NCBI GenBank assembly: GCA_030430025.1
Contig: JAUIGR010000003.1
Coordinates: 62,001 to 126,000 of the forward strand
Length of the DNA stretch: 64,000 nucleotides
Reading direction: 5' to 3'
From: Gammaproteobacteria bacterium
GTDB lineage: Bacteria > Pseudomonadota > Gammaproteobacteria > Xanthomonadales > Marinicellaceae
Position numbers and translations under genes: made by a program. The notes beneath the pieces were generated by a model. It was not told where the DNA came from. It saw nothing but the letters and a program-made list of their open reading frames with translations, and did no database searches. Shown in pieces: positions 36,978 through 46,258 of the stretch. Positions within the stretch are counted from its first letter, which is position 1. Every line of letters begins with the position of its first letter.

Positions 36978-38631
36978 GATAGAAAGCCAATCAATTTTTA
37001 ACTCAAATGGCTATAAAAATACTGTAAAGGAGTCTATCGCTCATATTAAAGAATTATATATGGCAGATGAAATTCCATGGGTGATTGGTTACAGTGGAGG
37101 AAAAGACTCTACAGCAGTATTGCAGCTTGTATGGAATGCTTTATTAGAGCTGAAGAATGAAGATAAATGTAAAAAAGATGTACATGTAATTAGCACTGAT
37201 ACATTAGTTGAAAACCCAATAGTTTCTTTATGGGTTGAAAAGTCATTGGATAGAATGATTGAGGCGAAAACAAAACAAAAAATTCCAATTGTTCCTCATA
37301 GGCTGACACCTGAAGTTAAAGATCGTTTTTGGGTAAACTTGATCGGTAAAGGTTATCCTGCACCAAGACATAAGTTTAGGTGGTGTACTTCAAGATTAAA
37401 AATTAATCCTTCAAATAAGTTTATAAATGGTTTGGTTGATAAAAACGGCGAAGCAATTCTTGTCTTAGGAACCAGAAAAGCTGAGAGTGATAAAAGGTCA
37501 AAAAATATGGACTATTATGAGAATCACTCATCAAATACTAGATTGAAAGACAAACTGGTTATAAGTGGTTCGCTAGATCGAGTATGGGTTTACTCTCCAA
37601 TTTCAGACTGGACAAACGATGATGTTTGGATATTTTTAAATTCCAGTAAAAACCCATGGGACTTCCCTAATGAGGATCTAATGAGCATGTACCAAGGTGC
37701 AACTGACGGTGGTGAGTGTCCACTGGTAGTAGATACAAGTACTCAAAGTTGCGGCTCTAGTAGATTTGGTTGTTATGTCTGTACGCTTGTTTCAGAAGAT
37801 AAGTCAATGGCAGCGATGATAAGCAATGATAGAGAGAAGGAATGGATGCTTCCTCTTTTATCACTTAGAAATGAAATTGATGTTAATGATCCGGTCAGAC
37901 ACAAAAGACTTGATAAATTGAGGCGTGATAAAAGCAATAGAGATTTTCGAAGAATGAATGGGTCATTGAGCGTTCATATCTCAAAACATGGTGCTGATTT
38001 AATTCCAGGTCCGTATAAGCAATTTTTCAGAGAGCACTTGTTGTCAAAAGTACTGGAGGCACAAAAAGTTGTTCAGGAAATCGGGCCTGATGAAGTTAAA
38101 GACCTTGAGCTCTTGCCAATCGATGAGCTTGAGGCCATACGTGACATTTGGATTAATGAAAAGCATGAAGCTGAAGATAGGTTGCCTGAAGTTTATGAAG
38201 ATATCATGGGTAAACCTTATCCTGGTAGGAAAAGATTTAAGCATACAATTTTGAGTTCAGAAAATTTGAAGGTGCTAAAAGATCACTGCCAAAATGTCTA
38301 TAAAGATGAAGGTCACTTATATGATCAAATTAGGTCCCTTTTATCAATTTCTGCTAAACATCACAGCAAATTAAGAAGAGCAAATTTGCCAGCTGAATTA
38401 AGTAAGTCAATTCAGAAAGGTGTTTTTGGAGACATGAATGAAGCCAAACGATTTGCCCTTGAGCGAAAAAAGAATGAGCTAAACATTAAATTACAAAACT
38501 CATCAGTATTGACGACAGAGGATAAGAGGGAAGTCAATGAGAAAATCCACATGCTGACTAAATCAATCTCACAGGAAGGCTATAGCTCATTAATTGAGGA
38601 TAGTGTTATAGAGAGTAACGATGAAATTTAA
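36967..38631 (+). CDS. dndC: DndC, PAPS-reductase-like phosphorothioation enzyme
   Basis: 554 residues. Adenylyl-activating, Fe-S component that passes sulfur to the DNA backbone. PP-loop VIGYSGGKDSTAVLQLVW (~residues 39-56) and cysteines in RWCTSRLKINP (~138) and QSCGSSRFGCYVC (~263-275) are the expected iron-sulfur ligands. It overlaps dndB and dndD by 11 nt each. Confidence 0.93.
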   Translation: MQTKIESQSIFNSNGYKNTVKESIAHIKELYMADEIPWVIGYSGGKDSTAVLQLVWNALLELKNEDKCKKDVHVISTDTLVENPIVSLWVEKSLDRMIEAKTKQKIPIVPHRLTPEVKDRFWVNLIGKGYPAPRHKFRWCTSRLKINPSNKFINGLVDKNGEAILVLGTRKAESDKRSKNMDYYENHSSNTRLKDKLVISGSLDRVWVYSPISDWTNDDVWIFLNSSKNPWDFPNEDLMSMYQGATDGGECPLVVDTSTQSCGSSRFGCYVCTLVSEDKSMAAMISNDREKEWMLPLLSLRNEIDVNDPVRHKRLDKLRRDKSNRDFRRMNGSLSVHISKHGADLIPGPYKQFFREHLLSKVLEAQKVVQEIGPDEVKDLELLPIDELEAIRDIWINEKHEAEDRLPEVYEDIMGKPYPGRKRFKHTILSSENLKVLKDHCQNVYKDEGHLYDQIRSLLSISAKHHSKLRRANLPAELSKSIQKGVFGDMNEAKRFALERKKNELNIKLQNSSVLTTEDKREVNEKIHMLTKSISQEGYSSLIEDSVIESNDEI

Positions 38632-40582
38632 GGAGTTGGCTTTACAAAATTTTGGCATATTTAAAGGGAAACATGTAATTGATTTTGAGACTGATGAACA
38701 AAAGCCAATTATACTGTGTGGAGGTTTAAACGGTTCAGGAAAAACTACTATACTTGAAGCACTTCAATTAATTTTATTTGGAAAAAACGCACACTGTTTT
38801 AATCATAGAACTCAAGCCTACTCATCATACTTAAGACAAAAGCAAAACAAGTATATTGATAGTGATTCAAAAGTATCAATACAATTAACATTTATACATA
38901 GTGAAGAATTTGAGGAGAGTGAGTATAAAGTTGACCGCTCTTGGAGAGCAAATGAAGGCTCTAATTTCACTGATATTCTTACAGTGTCATGTAATGGAGA
39001 GATAGACAAACATTTAACCAGTAATTGGGAGAGCTTTGTTAATAAATTTATCCCAATTTCACTGTCTGATTTATTCTTTTTTGATGGTGAAAAAATAGAA
39101 CATTTAGCTGATCCAAAAAGATCAAGAGAACTTATAAAAACTGGCATAGAAAATTTATTGGGTATTGACTTAATCAATCAACTTAATACGGATTTAGGGT
39201 TAATAAAAAACAATAATCAAAAGTCTCTATTAAAGCAATCTGATATAAGCCTCATTGAAAATTTAGAAGCAGAGATAGCTAGTCAAAATGAAATCATTTC
39301 TTCGCTAAAAGATGAACTTGAAATGCTTGAAGAGGAAGTTGTTGAAAGAAAAGACTTAATCATTAAATCAAGAAGAGAGGTTAGAAATGCGGGTGCTCAT
39401 TTATTAGAAAAGAGAGACGACTTAACTTTCGAATTGGGTTCAGTGGAATCAAAACTAGAAAGTATTCAAAAGGAACAAATAGTACTAGCATCTGGAGTCG
39501 GGCCCTTGAGTCTAGTTGAAGATTTATTGAATAGTGCTATAGATGAAATAGATGATGACAAAGATGCAAATAAAGTACAGATTCTTAAAGAGGAATTACC
39601 CAACTACAACAAGCAAATACTTAATGAAATAAAGCTATCAAAATTACCCGTTACTGCTAAAAATAAAGTCAATGAAATATTGAGCGGGCTTATTGATAAA
39701 ATTCAACTTAAACCAGGGCATGGTAAATTCATGAGGTTTGACAAAAGTGATTTCATTGCTGTTGGATATGAAATACCTTTGGATAAATTCAAGTCACTAG
39801 AGTTGATTTCAACAAGGAATGATTTACTTGAAAAAAAATATTTGCTTGAAAATAAAATTCAATCAATTCCAACATATGAAAAAGTAAAGCCATTGCTGGA
39901 TGAGTTAACTACGCATGAAGTTTATCTAAAACTGTGTATAGAAAAGATATCTAAAAAAAATGAGGAATTGGAAAGTTCTATTGTTGGATTGAATATTTTG
40001 ATGTCGAGGCACTCAAATCAACTTGAAAAACAAAACCTTATTGAGTTTGAGAAAAAGAAAACAGCTAAAGTAGTTAAACATATTGATAAAGTATCAACTG
40101 TTTTAAGCTCCTACAGGGATGAATTAATCCAGTCAAATTTAGAACAGCTGGAAAAATTAGTAAAATTGAAATTAGACAACTTGAATAGAAAGGACAACTT
40201 AATTGATCGAATAAAAATTTGTCAACAGACATTCGAGTTGGAGCTTTTTGACAATCATAACAATCAAATTCAATCGAGCAGTTTATCAGCAGGTGAAAGG
40301 CAGTTATTGTCCATTGCTGTTTTGTGGGCATTCGCTGAGGCATCAGGAAGAGAGATACCTACAATTATTGATACGCCACTTGGACGGCTTGATAGCACCC
40401 ATCGGTCAAATTTAGTTCGAAACTATTTTCCTCAAGCAAGTAAACAAGTGATTTTATTATCGACAGATGAAGAATTAAGAGAAGAACATCAGAGTCTTTT
40501 AAGTGACAAGATAAGTAAAGAATATCTGATCAGTTTCGACAATGAAATTAATTCCTCCATAATTGAAGAAAGGTATTTTTAA
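38621..40582 (+). CDS. dndD: DndD, SMC-like ATPase
   Basis: 653 residues. Walker A GGLNGSGKTTILEALQLILF (~residues 34-53), a central coiled coil (~200-500), ABC signature SSLSAGERQLLSIAVLW (~552) and Walker B/D-loop PTIIDTPLGRLDSTHRSNL (~576). ATPase that works with DndC and DndE in phosphorothioation. A longer conserved insert than a plain SMC hinge; no zinc-hook CxxC visible. Terminal overlap with dndE region. Confidence 0.93.
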   Translation: MKFKELALQNFGIFKGKHVIDFETDEQKPIILCGGLNGSGKTTILEALQLILFGKNAHCFNHRTQAYSSYLRQKQNKYIDSDSKVSIQLTFIHSEEFEESEYKVDRSWRANEGSNFTDILTVSCNGEIDKHLTSNWESFVNKFIPISLSDLFFFDGEKIEHLADPKRSRELIKTGIENLLGIDLINQLNTDLGLIKNNNQKSLLKQSDISLIENLEAEIASQNEIISSLKDELEMLEEEVVERKDLIIKSRREVRNAGAHLLEKRDDLTFELGSVESKLESIQKEQIVLASGVGPLSLVEDLLNSAIDEIDDDKDANKVQILKEELPNYNKQILNEIKLSKLPVTAKNKVNEILSGLIDKIQLKPGHGKFMRFDKSDFIAVGYEIPLDKFKSLELISTRNDLLEKKYLLENKIQSIPTYEKVKPLLDELTTHEVYLKLCIEKISKKNEELESSIVGLNILMSRHSNQLEKQNLIEFEKKKTAKVVKHIDKVSTVLSSYRDELIQSNLEQLEKLVKLKLDNLNRKDNLIDRIKICQQTFELELFDNHNNQIQSSSLSAGERQLLSIAVLWAFAEASGREIPTIIDTPLGRLDSTHRSNLVRNYFPQASKQVILLSTDEELREEHQSLLSDKISKEYLISFDNEINSSIIEERYF

Positions 40583-40583
40583 A

Positions 40584-40943
40584 ATGCACGAAATTAATTC
40601 AATAAAATTATCAGATAAAGAAAAGAAACAACTTATATATGTAAAGAGTAAAACGGGAGTTCAGAATTGGAATGTATTGTGTAGATGGGCACTGTGTTTG
40701 TCCCTAAAAGAAAAGTCGGTTCCCCCAGTTGAGGATATATCTTCAGAAAGTAATGTTGAAATGAGCTGGAAAACCTTAGGCGGTAATCACGCCGATATTT
40801 ATCAGGCAATTATATTAAAACATTATTTTGAACAAAAAAAAGATTTAGGTGATATTGAGTTCCATAAATTCTTTAAACTACATTTGGCCCGGGGAATTTC
40901 ATACCTTACTAAACAGTATGAAGTAATGTTCAATTTTCATTAG
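40584..40943 (+). CDS. dndE: DndE, small phosphorothioation subunit
   Basis: 119 residues from ATG 40584 (MHEINSIKLSDKEKKQL), with GAAGAAAGG about 10 nt upstream; a TTG seven codons earlier is less likely. The conserved TGVQNWNVLCRWALCLSLKE (~31-50) and LGGNHADIYQAII identify DndE, which binds nicked DNA and is required for PT modification. It ends overlapping, tail to tail, with the 913-residue regulator by 4 nt. Confidence 0.92.
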   Translation: MHEINSIKLSDKEKKQLIYVKSKTGVQNWNVLCRWALCLSLKEKSVPPVEDISSESNVEMSWKTLGGNHADIYQAIILKHYFEQKKDLGDIEFHKFFKLHLARGISYLTKQYEVMFNFH

Positions 40944-43681
40944 TTTTGTTCGAACTCCCAAAGTTTATTGTCCTCATCATATTTTGCACCCATGTTTATA
41001 AGCATCCCAGTAACTGTTCCTTCTAATGGTAGCCCCGTTAAACTCTCAACTCTTGAGTGGATATCACTTAGTTTCATTGGTGATTTTGCACTGTTAGAAA
41101 TCTCTCTTAGTGCCTGAGCAAAGTTGAGCCTTCTGGTATCATCTCCCCACTTGCTCAAACCTAAAAACATTGATCTACCAAGATAAAACCTATCGTCTCT
41201 TTGGGCCAAATTGAAAATTGCATAACAGGATATTCTTTCAGTATTAATTCTATATTTATCAAATACAGCTTGAGCTTCACTAACATGAATTCCTTTGTTT
41301 TTAATTTTTAAGTATTTTTCTAGAAAATTTAGGCATTTGTTAATGCAGGTTTGTGAAGCATTTATGTCTCTATCAATAAGCCCCCAATAGTCAGGGCCAA
41401 TTTGTATCATTTCCTCAGTTGGCTGGATTTGTAGATTGGTAGCCACACCCCTTATGTCTTTTAAAATGCGTTTCAATTCCACTCCTTTCAATGGCCCATC
41501 ATTGTCTTTAAGAATCTTTGTGAATGCATCTGCTTGATCGATCCGATCATTCCCTGTTTGACCAGAATCGGATCTAGCCCATACCATTCTATTCAAATAT
41601 GATAACTTACTTGATTTTTTGAGAATAATGTTTGCCAAATATAAATCAAGTTCATCAGCAAGATTATTGTCATCCTTTTCAAGGCATTCCATAATTTCAG
41701 AGGTGTGCCATTGTTTTTTTAGTGGTCCTTGATAAAGTAATTCCTCTACGTATTCTATAAGCTTTATTTGAGTCTCAGGCTGAACCTTAATGAACTTTTC
41801 TAGCCCGTAGGTTCCTCTTCCAAATAGCATTGCATTTGACTGACAGCTACCCTGAGCTCTTCTTTCTTCAACATGCTTGCCTAGTATTTTAGTTGCTCTT
41901 TTAGCAACCTCAGTGTAGTGTAAGGGCTTCTCTGCGCTGTTTAACACAGCAAGAATAGAAGATTCTGCTGATCTTCCAAATGAAACCAACAAAGCCTCAT
42001 CCGATTCCCCATGAAAATTAAGGTCTTTTTCTAATATATTCCAAGCTAACGATGATAGCTCTGATGCATTTATTGCTGATAATTTTGACTTAATTATTAG
42101 TTTCACTTCAATCTTACTTAACTTTTGACTAACGGTGTTGTGAGAAAAAGTACCTTTAAATTCTTTAATGCAGTTACTCCACTGGTTTTTATTAATTCGT
42201 GAAATGATATTCTGCCCGGCTACCCTTAATTCTTTGAATTCTTTTTTAGTCAAAGTTTGTACTAATTGCCCCAGCAACCCAATGTTTTCATTGAATCCTT
42301 TGAACCATTCATCTTCTACTTCTAAAGTTTCTAAAATAAGTGGAGATTCAGCAACGGAAATAAGCGAATCAATTTTTAAACCAATAATGCCTACCCATTT
42401 GTTTTTTTCAAATAGGTTTTTCAAACACTTTTCTTGAATTTGTCTTACTCTTTCTCTTGTAACACCAAGCATATTTCCACATTCTTCAAGTGTTGAAATT
42501 TTGCCAAATACTCCCAGTCTACTTTCAATTACTGTTTTCTCTGCCTCATTCAGGCTCTTTAAAAATGTATCAAAGTGATCTTTAAGAGTGATTGACGTTA
42601 AGAGCTGTTCCTTATATTCTTCATCATCTTTATTCTGTTTTTTTTTATCTACTCCGGAAACAAATCTATTCAACTTATCTATTTCATTGATTATGCACTT
42701 GGCCATGTCTTTAACACTTTTTTTGCCAAAGTTTTTCCAACCTAAGAGGTCCGTAAGTGAGTGTTTTTTAAGTGGCCTAAGTGTAAAAATGTTTTTTTCT
42801 TTTAGAACATTTGTAACTCTAACCGACAACTTCATGTTATTTATATTCTTATCAAGGATCGATTCAGGTGCAATATCTATAATTGCTAGTGGATTAGAAT
42901 TATCAGTTTCGTTTAATAGCTGTTTAAAGCGGAATAATCCAATTTGATCATTATCCAGTCCCTGGATATTTTGAATATTATTCAAGTATGAAGTTTCGTC
43001 AGAAATACCATTTTTGATAAGGATGTTTTCCCATTTTCCTTCTTCATTTAAAAGTTTATTGACCCATCCATGAAACTCAAATTGGCTTGAACCAGAGAAA
43101 TAATATTTTCTATGATCCGCTTCTAAAGAAGCTATATCATTCTGGCTCAAGAGTTCATCTAGCTTTGCTTCGATATACCTAAGGGTTTCAGGTGATGTAT
43201 TGTCTAATGATGCGGATCTGACTAGTTCTGCAAAAACTTCGTCAGATGTAATCGGCTTTTTTGAGGTTTTCAATACATTCAATATGTCATCTAATATATT
43301 TATGCCTGTATGAGTTGAATCTATTGATGTGGCTTTCAATTGTTCCACAGGATTACTTTCATATCCAAAACCTTCTGTAATTAAATAGTAAGGTACCTCA
43401 TAGCCACTGATTACTATAGTTCCTTGATAGTGATCAGTGATTTTATATTTTGCTGGCAGTATCCATTTCAGTGTAGCTGTAACAACGATTGTTCCAGGGT
43501 ATTTTGTGAATGTTTTTTTATTAAGGTTTGGTCGAGAATATCCCGCATGTATAACTCCAGTTTTTCTTTGTGAGGAATTTAAATTCCAAAGCACTTCTAT
43601 CGTTTTGAACTCTCTATGAACGCTCACAGTAGGGGTTTCATTTTCATCAATAAGGAAAAAGTAAAGTTTTAGTCCTTCCAT
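40940..43681 (-). CDS. Large DNA-binding protein with sigma region 4 and alpha-CTD-like domains
   Basis: 913 residues. HTH segments are visible in order: NILDDILNVLKTSKKPITSD (~128-147, HARE-HTH-like); MKLSVRVTNVLKEKNIFTLR then LGWKNFGKKSVKDMAK (~281-330), like the RNA polymerase alpha C-terminal domain; EECGNMLGVTRERVRQIQEK (~397-416), a sigma region 4 helix-turn-helix; and a second HARE-like segment, AVLNSAEKPLHYTEVAKRAT (~575). It is the last gene of the minus-strand module. I infer DNA binding, either sensing or delivering the effectors. A transcriptional role for the module is the alternative. Confidence 0.75.
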   Translation of the reverse strand: MEGLKLYFFLIDENETPTVSVHREFKTIEVLWNLNSSQRKTGVIHAGYSRPNLNKKTFTKYPGTIVVTATLKWILPAKYKITDHYQGTIVISGYEVPYYLITEGFGYESNPVEQLKATSIDSTHTGINILDDILNVLKTSKKPITSDEVFAELVRSASLDNTSPETLRYIEAKLDELLSQNDIASLEADHRKYYFSGSSQFEFHGWVNKLLNEEGKWENILIKNGISDETSYLNNIQNIQGLDNDQIGLFRFKQLLNETDNSNPLAIIDIAPESILDKNINNMKLSVRVTNVLKEKNIFTLRPLKKHSLTDLLGWKNFGKKSVKDMAKCIINEIDKLNRFVSGVDKKKQNKDDEEYKEQLLTSITLKDHFDTFLKSLNEAEKTVIESRLGVFGKISTLEECGNMLGVTRERVRQIQEKCLKNLFEKNKWVGIIGLKIDSLISVAESPLILETLEVEDEWFKGFNENIGLLGQLVQTLTKKEFKELRVAGQNIISRINKNQWSNCIKEFKGTFSHNTVSQKLSKIEVKLIIKSKLSAINASELSSLAWNILEKDLNFHGESDEALLVSFGRSAESSILAVLNSAEKPLHYTEVAKRATKILGKHVEERRAQGSCQSNAMLFGRGTYGLEKFIKVQPETQIKLIEYVEELLYQGPLKKQWHTSEIMECLEKDDNNLADELDLYLANIILKKSSKLSYLNRMVWARSDSGQTGNDRIDQADAFTKILKDNDGPLKGVELKRILKDIRGVATNLQIQPTEEMIQIGPDYWGLIDRDINASQTCINKCLNFLEKYLKIKNKGIHVSEAQAVFDKYRINTERISCYAIFNLAQRDDRFYLGRSMFLGLSKWGDDTRRLNFAQALREISNSAKSPMKLSDIHSRVESLTGLPLEGTVTGMLINMGAKYDEDNKLWEFEQN

Positions 43682-43682
43682 C

Positions 43683-44081
43683 TTAATTGGTTGGTTTTGG
43701 TTTTAGATATTTATCAAAAGAAATACTATTTTGCTGAATATAATCATCATACATTTTGTTAATGCCATCATCAGCCAGCCATTCTACATAGTCATAAACC
43801 GAAACTTCTTTTGGCCTGTGTTTATATGTTTCTAGAACGTCATAAATAATTCCATCTGGATCAAATCCAAAATACCTATGCGGTTGTTCTTTTTTCCCAA
43901 CAATTGGTTCTGGGGAAATACTATCTTGGATAGCAATTGCTATTACGAATCTAAGTATATCGAATTGTTCTAATGGACTCGAGGCGTCGCCTGTAGACTC
44001 ATTTAGCCAAGTTAATAGTTCTCGGAGTTTTTTACCTGCTTCAAGTGAATAACCAAAACGCTTTTTTATATCTTTACTCAT
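43683..44081 (-). CDS. Small DndE-like protein of the effector module
   Basis: 132 residues from ATG 44081 (MSKDIKKRFGYSLEAGKKLR), overlapping the ATPase stop by 8 nt. An ATG 15 codons earlier would overlap the ATPase further and is less likely. The segment EQFDILRFVIAIAIQDSISP parallels DndE's QNWNVLCRWALCLSLKEKS (F/W-N/D-x-L-x-R-F/W...). I propose a DndE-like fold working with the adjacent DndD-like ATPase. The similarity is by eye only, and an unrelated helical protein remains possible. Confidence 0.6.
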   Translation of the reverse strand: MSKDIKKRFGYSLEAGKKLRELLTWLNESTGDASSPLEQFDILRFVIAIAIQDSISPEPIVGKKEQPHRYFGFDPDGIIYDVLETYKHRPKEVSVYDYVEWLADDGINKMYDDYIQQNSISFDKYLKPKPTN

Positions 44082-46065
44082 TTCTTTTCTTCTTAATTTT
44101 TGATTGTGAAGAGGAAATACGTTCAATTATGTATTCACAGCCAACATGTGCAGAAATATCTTCTAAGTCATTTGCTGGATTAATTTCTCCTTCGTGAACT
44201 AATAGAATTATTTGATCAGCCATTTTAGGAAGGTATTTCAGCACATTGCTTCTGTGCTTAAGATCTAATCTTCCAAAAGGTGTATCCATTATAATTGGGC
44301 CGGAATTTCTGGCAGTTTTATTTAATCCATCAATTAAAGCCAGGGCAACAATTTGTTCAGCACCGGCACTTCTTTCATTTACATTTCTGCCTTCTTGGTC
44401 TCTTATGGATAAGCCATAATTTTCATTGATTTTTAACCCCTTGTAAGTAGTCTCGGTTGTTAACTGTTTGAAGGCGCTAGTAGCTAAATCAGCTACGGTT
44501 GTTTTGAGGGAGTCTCTGAGTTTAACTATACTGTGGTCAAAAACTTTAACAAGGCTTTGATACATTCTTACTCTTATAGAGCTTAATTCACCTTTATTAG
44601 ATTTATCATTTGAGATGAGTTGAGTAAATGTGTCGTATTCCTTTTGTTTTTTGTCAATTGATTCCTGGTTAGTGTTGATGCTCTGATTCAATCTGTCTTC
44701 TTCAACTCTCAAATTGACTAATTTATCTCTTTTCTGAGTAAGGGTGGTTGTATCCTCATCTTTTATTTTACTGTGAATATCATCAATTTTTGTTTCAATT
44801 CCAATCCTGTCAAACTTCAAGGAATTAATTTCTTTGATGTTTTTTAAAATTCGTTCTGACTCATCAGCGCTGTCGATACTACCTAATCTCTCAATTTTTT
44901 CCGATATATTGTACAGTTTATCTGATGAGTCTTTAACATTGAGAACAGAATTTTGAAGCAGTTTTGCTTTTGTCCTCAGTTCGCTTATGGTATCGACTTG
45001 GATACTTTGCTCACAATTAATGCACTCATTTTTATCAATACTTTCCAGCAAGCTTGAAACTCTAAATTGAGAGTAATTATTGTTCTCTATTTCAGATTTA
45101 AGCTCTTCTCTTTTTTCTTTTAAATCAGATATCGAGCTTTTCACCGAGTTTTTAATGATGTCTTTCCAGACTGTTTGAAACAGTAAAATATTGTCATTGA
45201 TAAATGCTGATATTTTCTGATTGATCGTGTTTTTTTTATTTTTAAGTTCATCTAAAGCATCCTTCTGATTCAAAAAAGATTCACTATTCTTAAGTTCCTC
45301 GTCAATACGAGTGATCTCGTCGTTAAGCTTGTCTAATTCGGACATCAATTCATGATTGTCAGATTCTATTAATTGTATTTCTTCCTCGAGTTTGTTTTGA
45401 GCTTTACCGTAGTCCTCTAATTTTTTGTTTTTATTGAGTTCCTTTCTTTGAATTTTACTCGCATCGTTAAGTAGTTCAGTAAATTGAGTTTTTCCTTTAG
45501 TCAGAGCAGGAACACCCAATACCTGTTCGATTTTATCTTTGATGCTTTTACCCTGGATGTTTACATCTTGAAGAAGTAAGTTTTCATATTCTTGAAGCAA
45601 CTCACCATCAAAAAGAAAAAACCTAGAAATTTCTTCTGGAATAATCTGATTAATTTCATTTTGTATCATTCCAGCATTCAATGGTTTACCGTCCCTTTTA
45701 AGCAAATGAATTTCAGTAAAGTTTGCATCTATAGTAGGAGTTGAAACGAACTCTTTTTTTTCAAGTCTTCTAATAAGTTCGTAGGAATGGTCGTTATGGG
45801 TAAAGTTAATTTTTATTTCGACATTCCAATCATCTTCGGCAGCAGCATCAATGTTAACCAGATCTATTGTGGAAATAGTCCTCAAGTGCCTTCCTATGGC
45901 CTTTCCATAAAAGCACCAACGTATTGCATTTAGAAAGCTTGTTTTACCTCTCATGTTGTCGCCATAAACAAGCATAACATTCTGAATTTGATGGTTTGGA
46001 AATTCAATTATTTGCTCGCCTTTGTAAGGCATGAAATTGTTTATAGTCAACTTATTCAATTTCAT
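44074..46065 (-). CDS. Rad50/DndD-like ATPase with zinc hook
   Basis: 663 residues. Walker A LVYGDNMRGKTSFLNAIRWC (~residues 32-51), two long coiled coils around a hook NECINCEQSI (CxxC, ~353), signature NERSAGAEQIVALALIDGLN (~562) and GPIIMDTPFGRLDLKHRSNV (~590). The order matches DndD/Rad50 proteins, but this is distinct in sequence from DndD at 38621. It overlaps its neighbours at both ends. Probably the motor of the restriction/exclusion module, possibly similar in role to the ATPase of archaeal PbeABCD; I cannot assign that homology by eye. Confidence 0.85.
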   Translation of the reverse strand: MKLNKLTINNFMPYKGEQIIEFPNHQIQNVMLVYGDNMRGKTSFLNAIRWCFYGKAIGRHLRTISTIDLVNIDAAAEDDWNVEIKINFTHNDHSYELIRRLEKKEFVSTPTIDANFTEIHLLKRDGKPLNAGMIQNEINQIIPEEISRFFLFDGELLQEYENLLLQDVNIQGKSIKDKIEQVLGVPALTKGKTQFTELLNDASKIQRKELNKNKKLEDYGKAQNKLEEEIQLIESDNHELMSELDKLNDEITRIDEELKNSESFLNQKDALDELKNKKNTINQKISAFINDNILLFQTVWKDIIKNSVKSSISDLKEKREELKSEIENNNYSQFRVSSLLESIDKNECINCEQSIQVDTISELRTKAKLLQNSVLNVKDSSDKLYNISEKIERLGSIDSADESERILKNIKEINSLKFDRIGIETKIDDIHSKIKDEDTTTLTQKRDKLVNLRVEEDRLNQSINTNQESIDKKQKEYDTFTQLISNDKSNKGELSSIRVRMYQSLVKVFDHSIVKLRDSLKTTVADLATSAFKQLTTETTYKGLKINENYGLSIRDQEGRNVNERSAGAEQIVALALIDGLNKTARNSGPIIMDTPFGRLDLKHRSNVLKYLPKMADQIILLVHEGEINPANDLEDISAHVGCEYIIERISSSQSKIKKKRNE

Positions 46066-46258
46066 TATTTAAGCTCCACTCTTTTTTGATTTCCGCTTCG
46101 ACAAGAGTCTTGATTTCACTCTCAATGTCCTTGAACTCTTCAAATTGATTTTTCTTTTGAAGTTTGTAACAGGCGGTAATTAATTCCTCACTGATTTGAT
46201 TATCCTGTTCTTTGTTCACTTGAAGCAATAATTCAAGTGCATCTACTTCTCTGCTCAT
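46052..46258 (-). CDS. Small acidic helical protein
   Basis: 68 residues, one continuous helix by composition (VDALELLLQVNKEQDNQISE, IESEIKTLVEAEIKKEW). It overlaps the helicase stop by 4 nt and the ATPase start by 14 nt, so it is certainly translated with them if at all. No family recognised; an adaptor or inhibitor of its larger partners is a reasonable guess. Confidence 0.7.
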   Translation of the reverse strand: MSREVDALELLLQVNKEQDNQISEELITACYKLQKKNQFEEFKDIESEIKTLVEAEIKKEWSLNNEIE

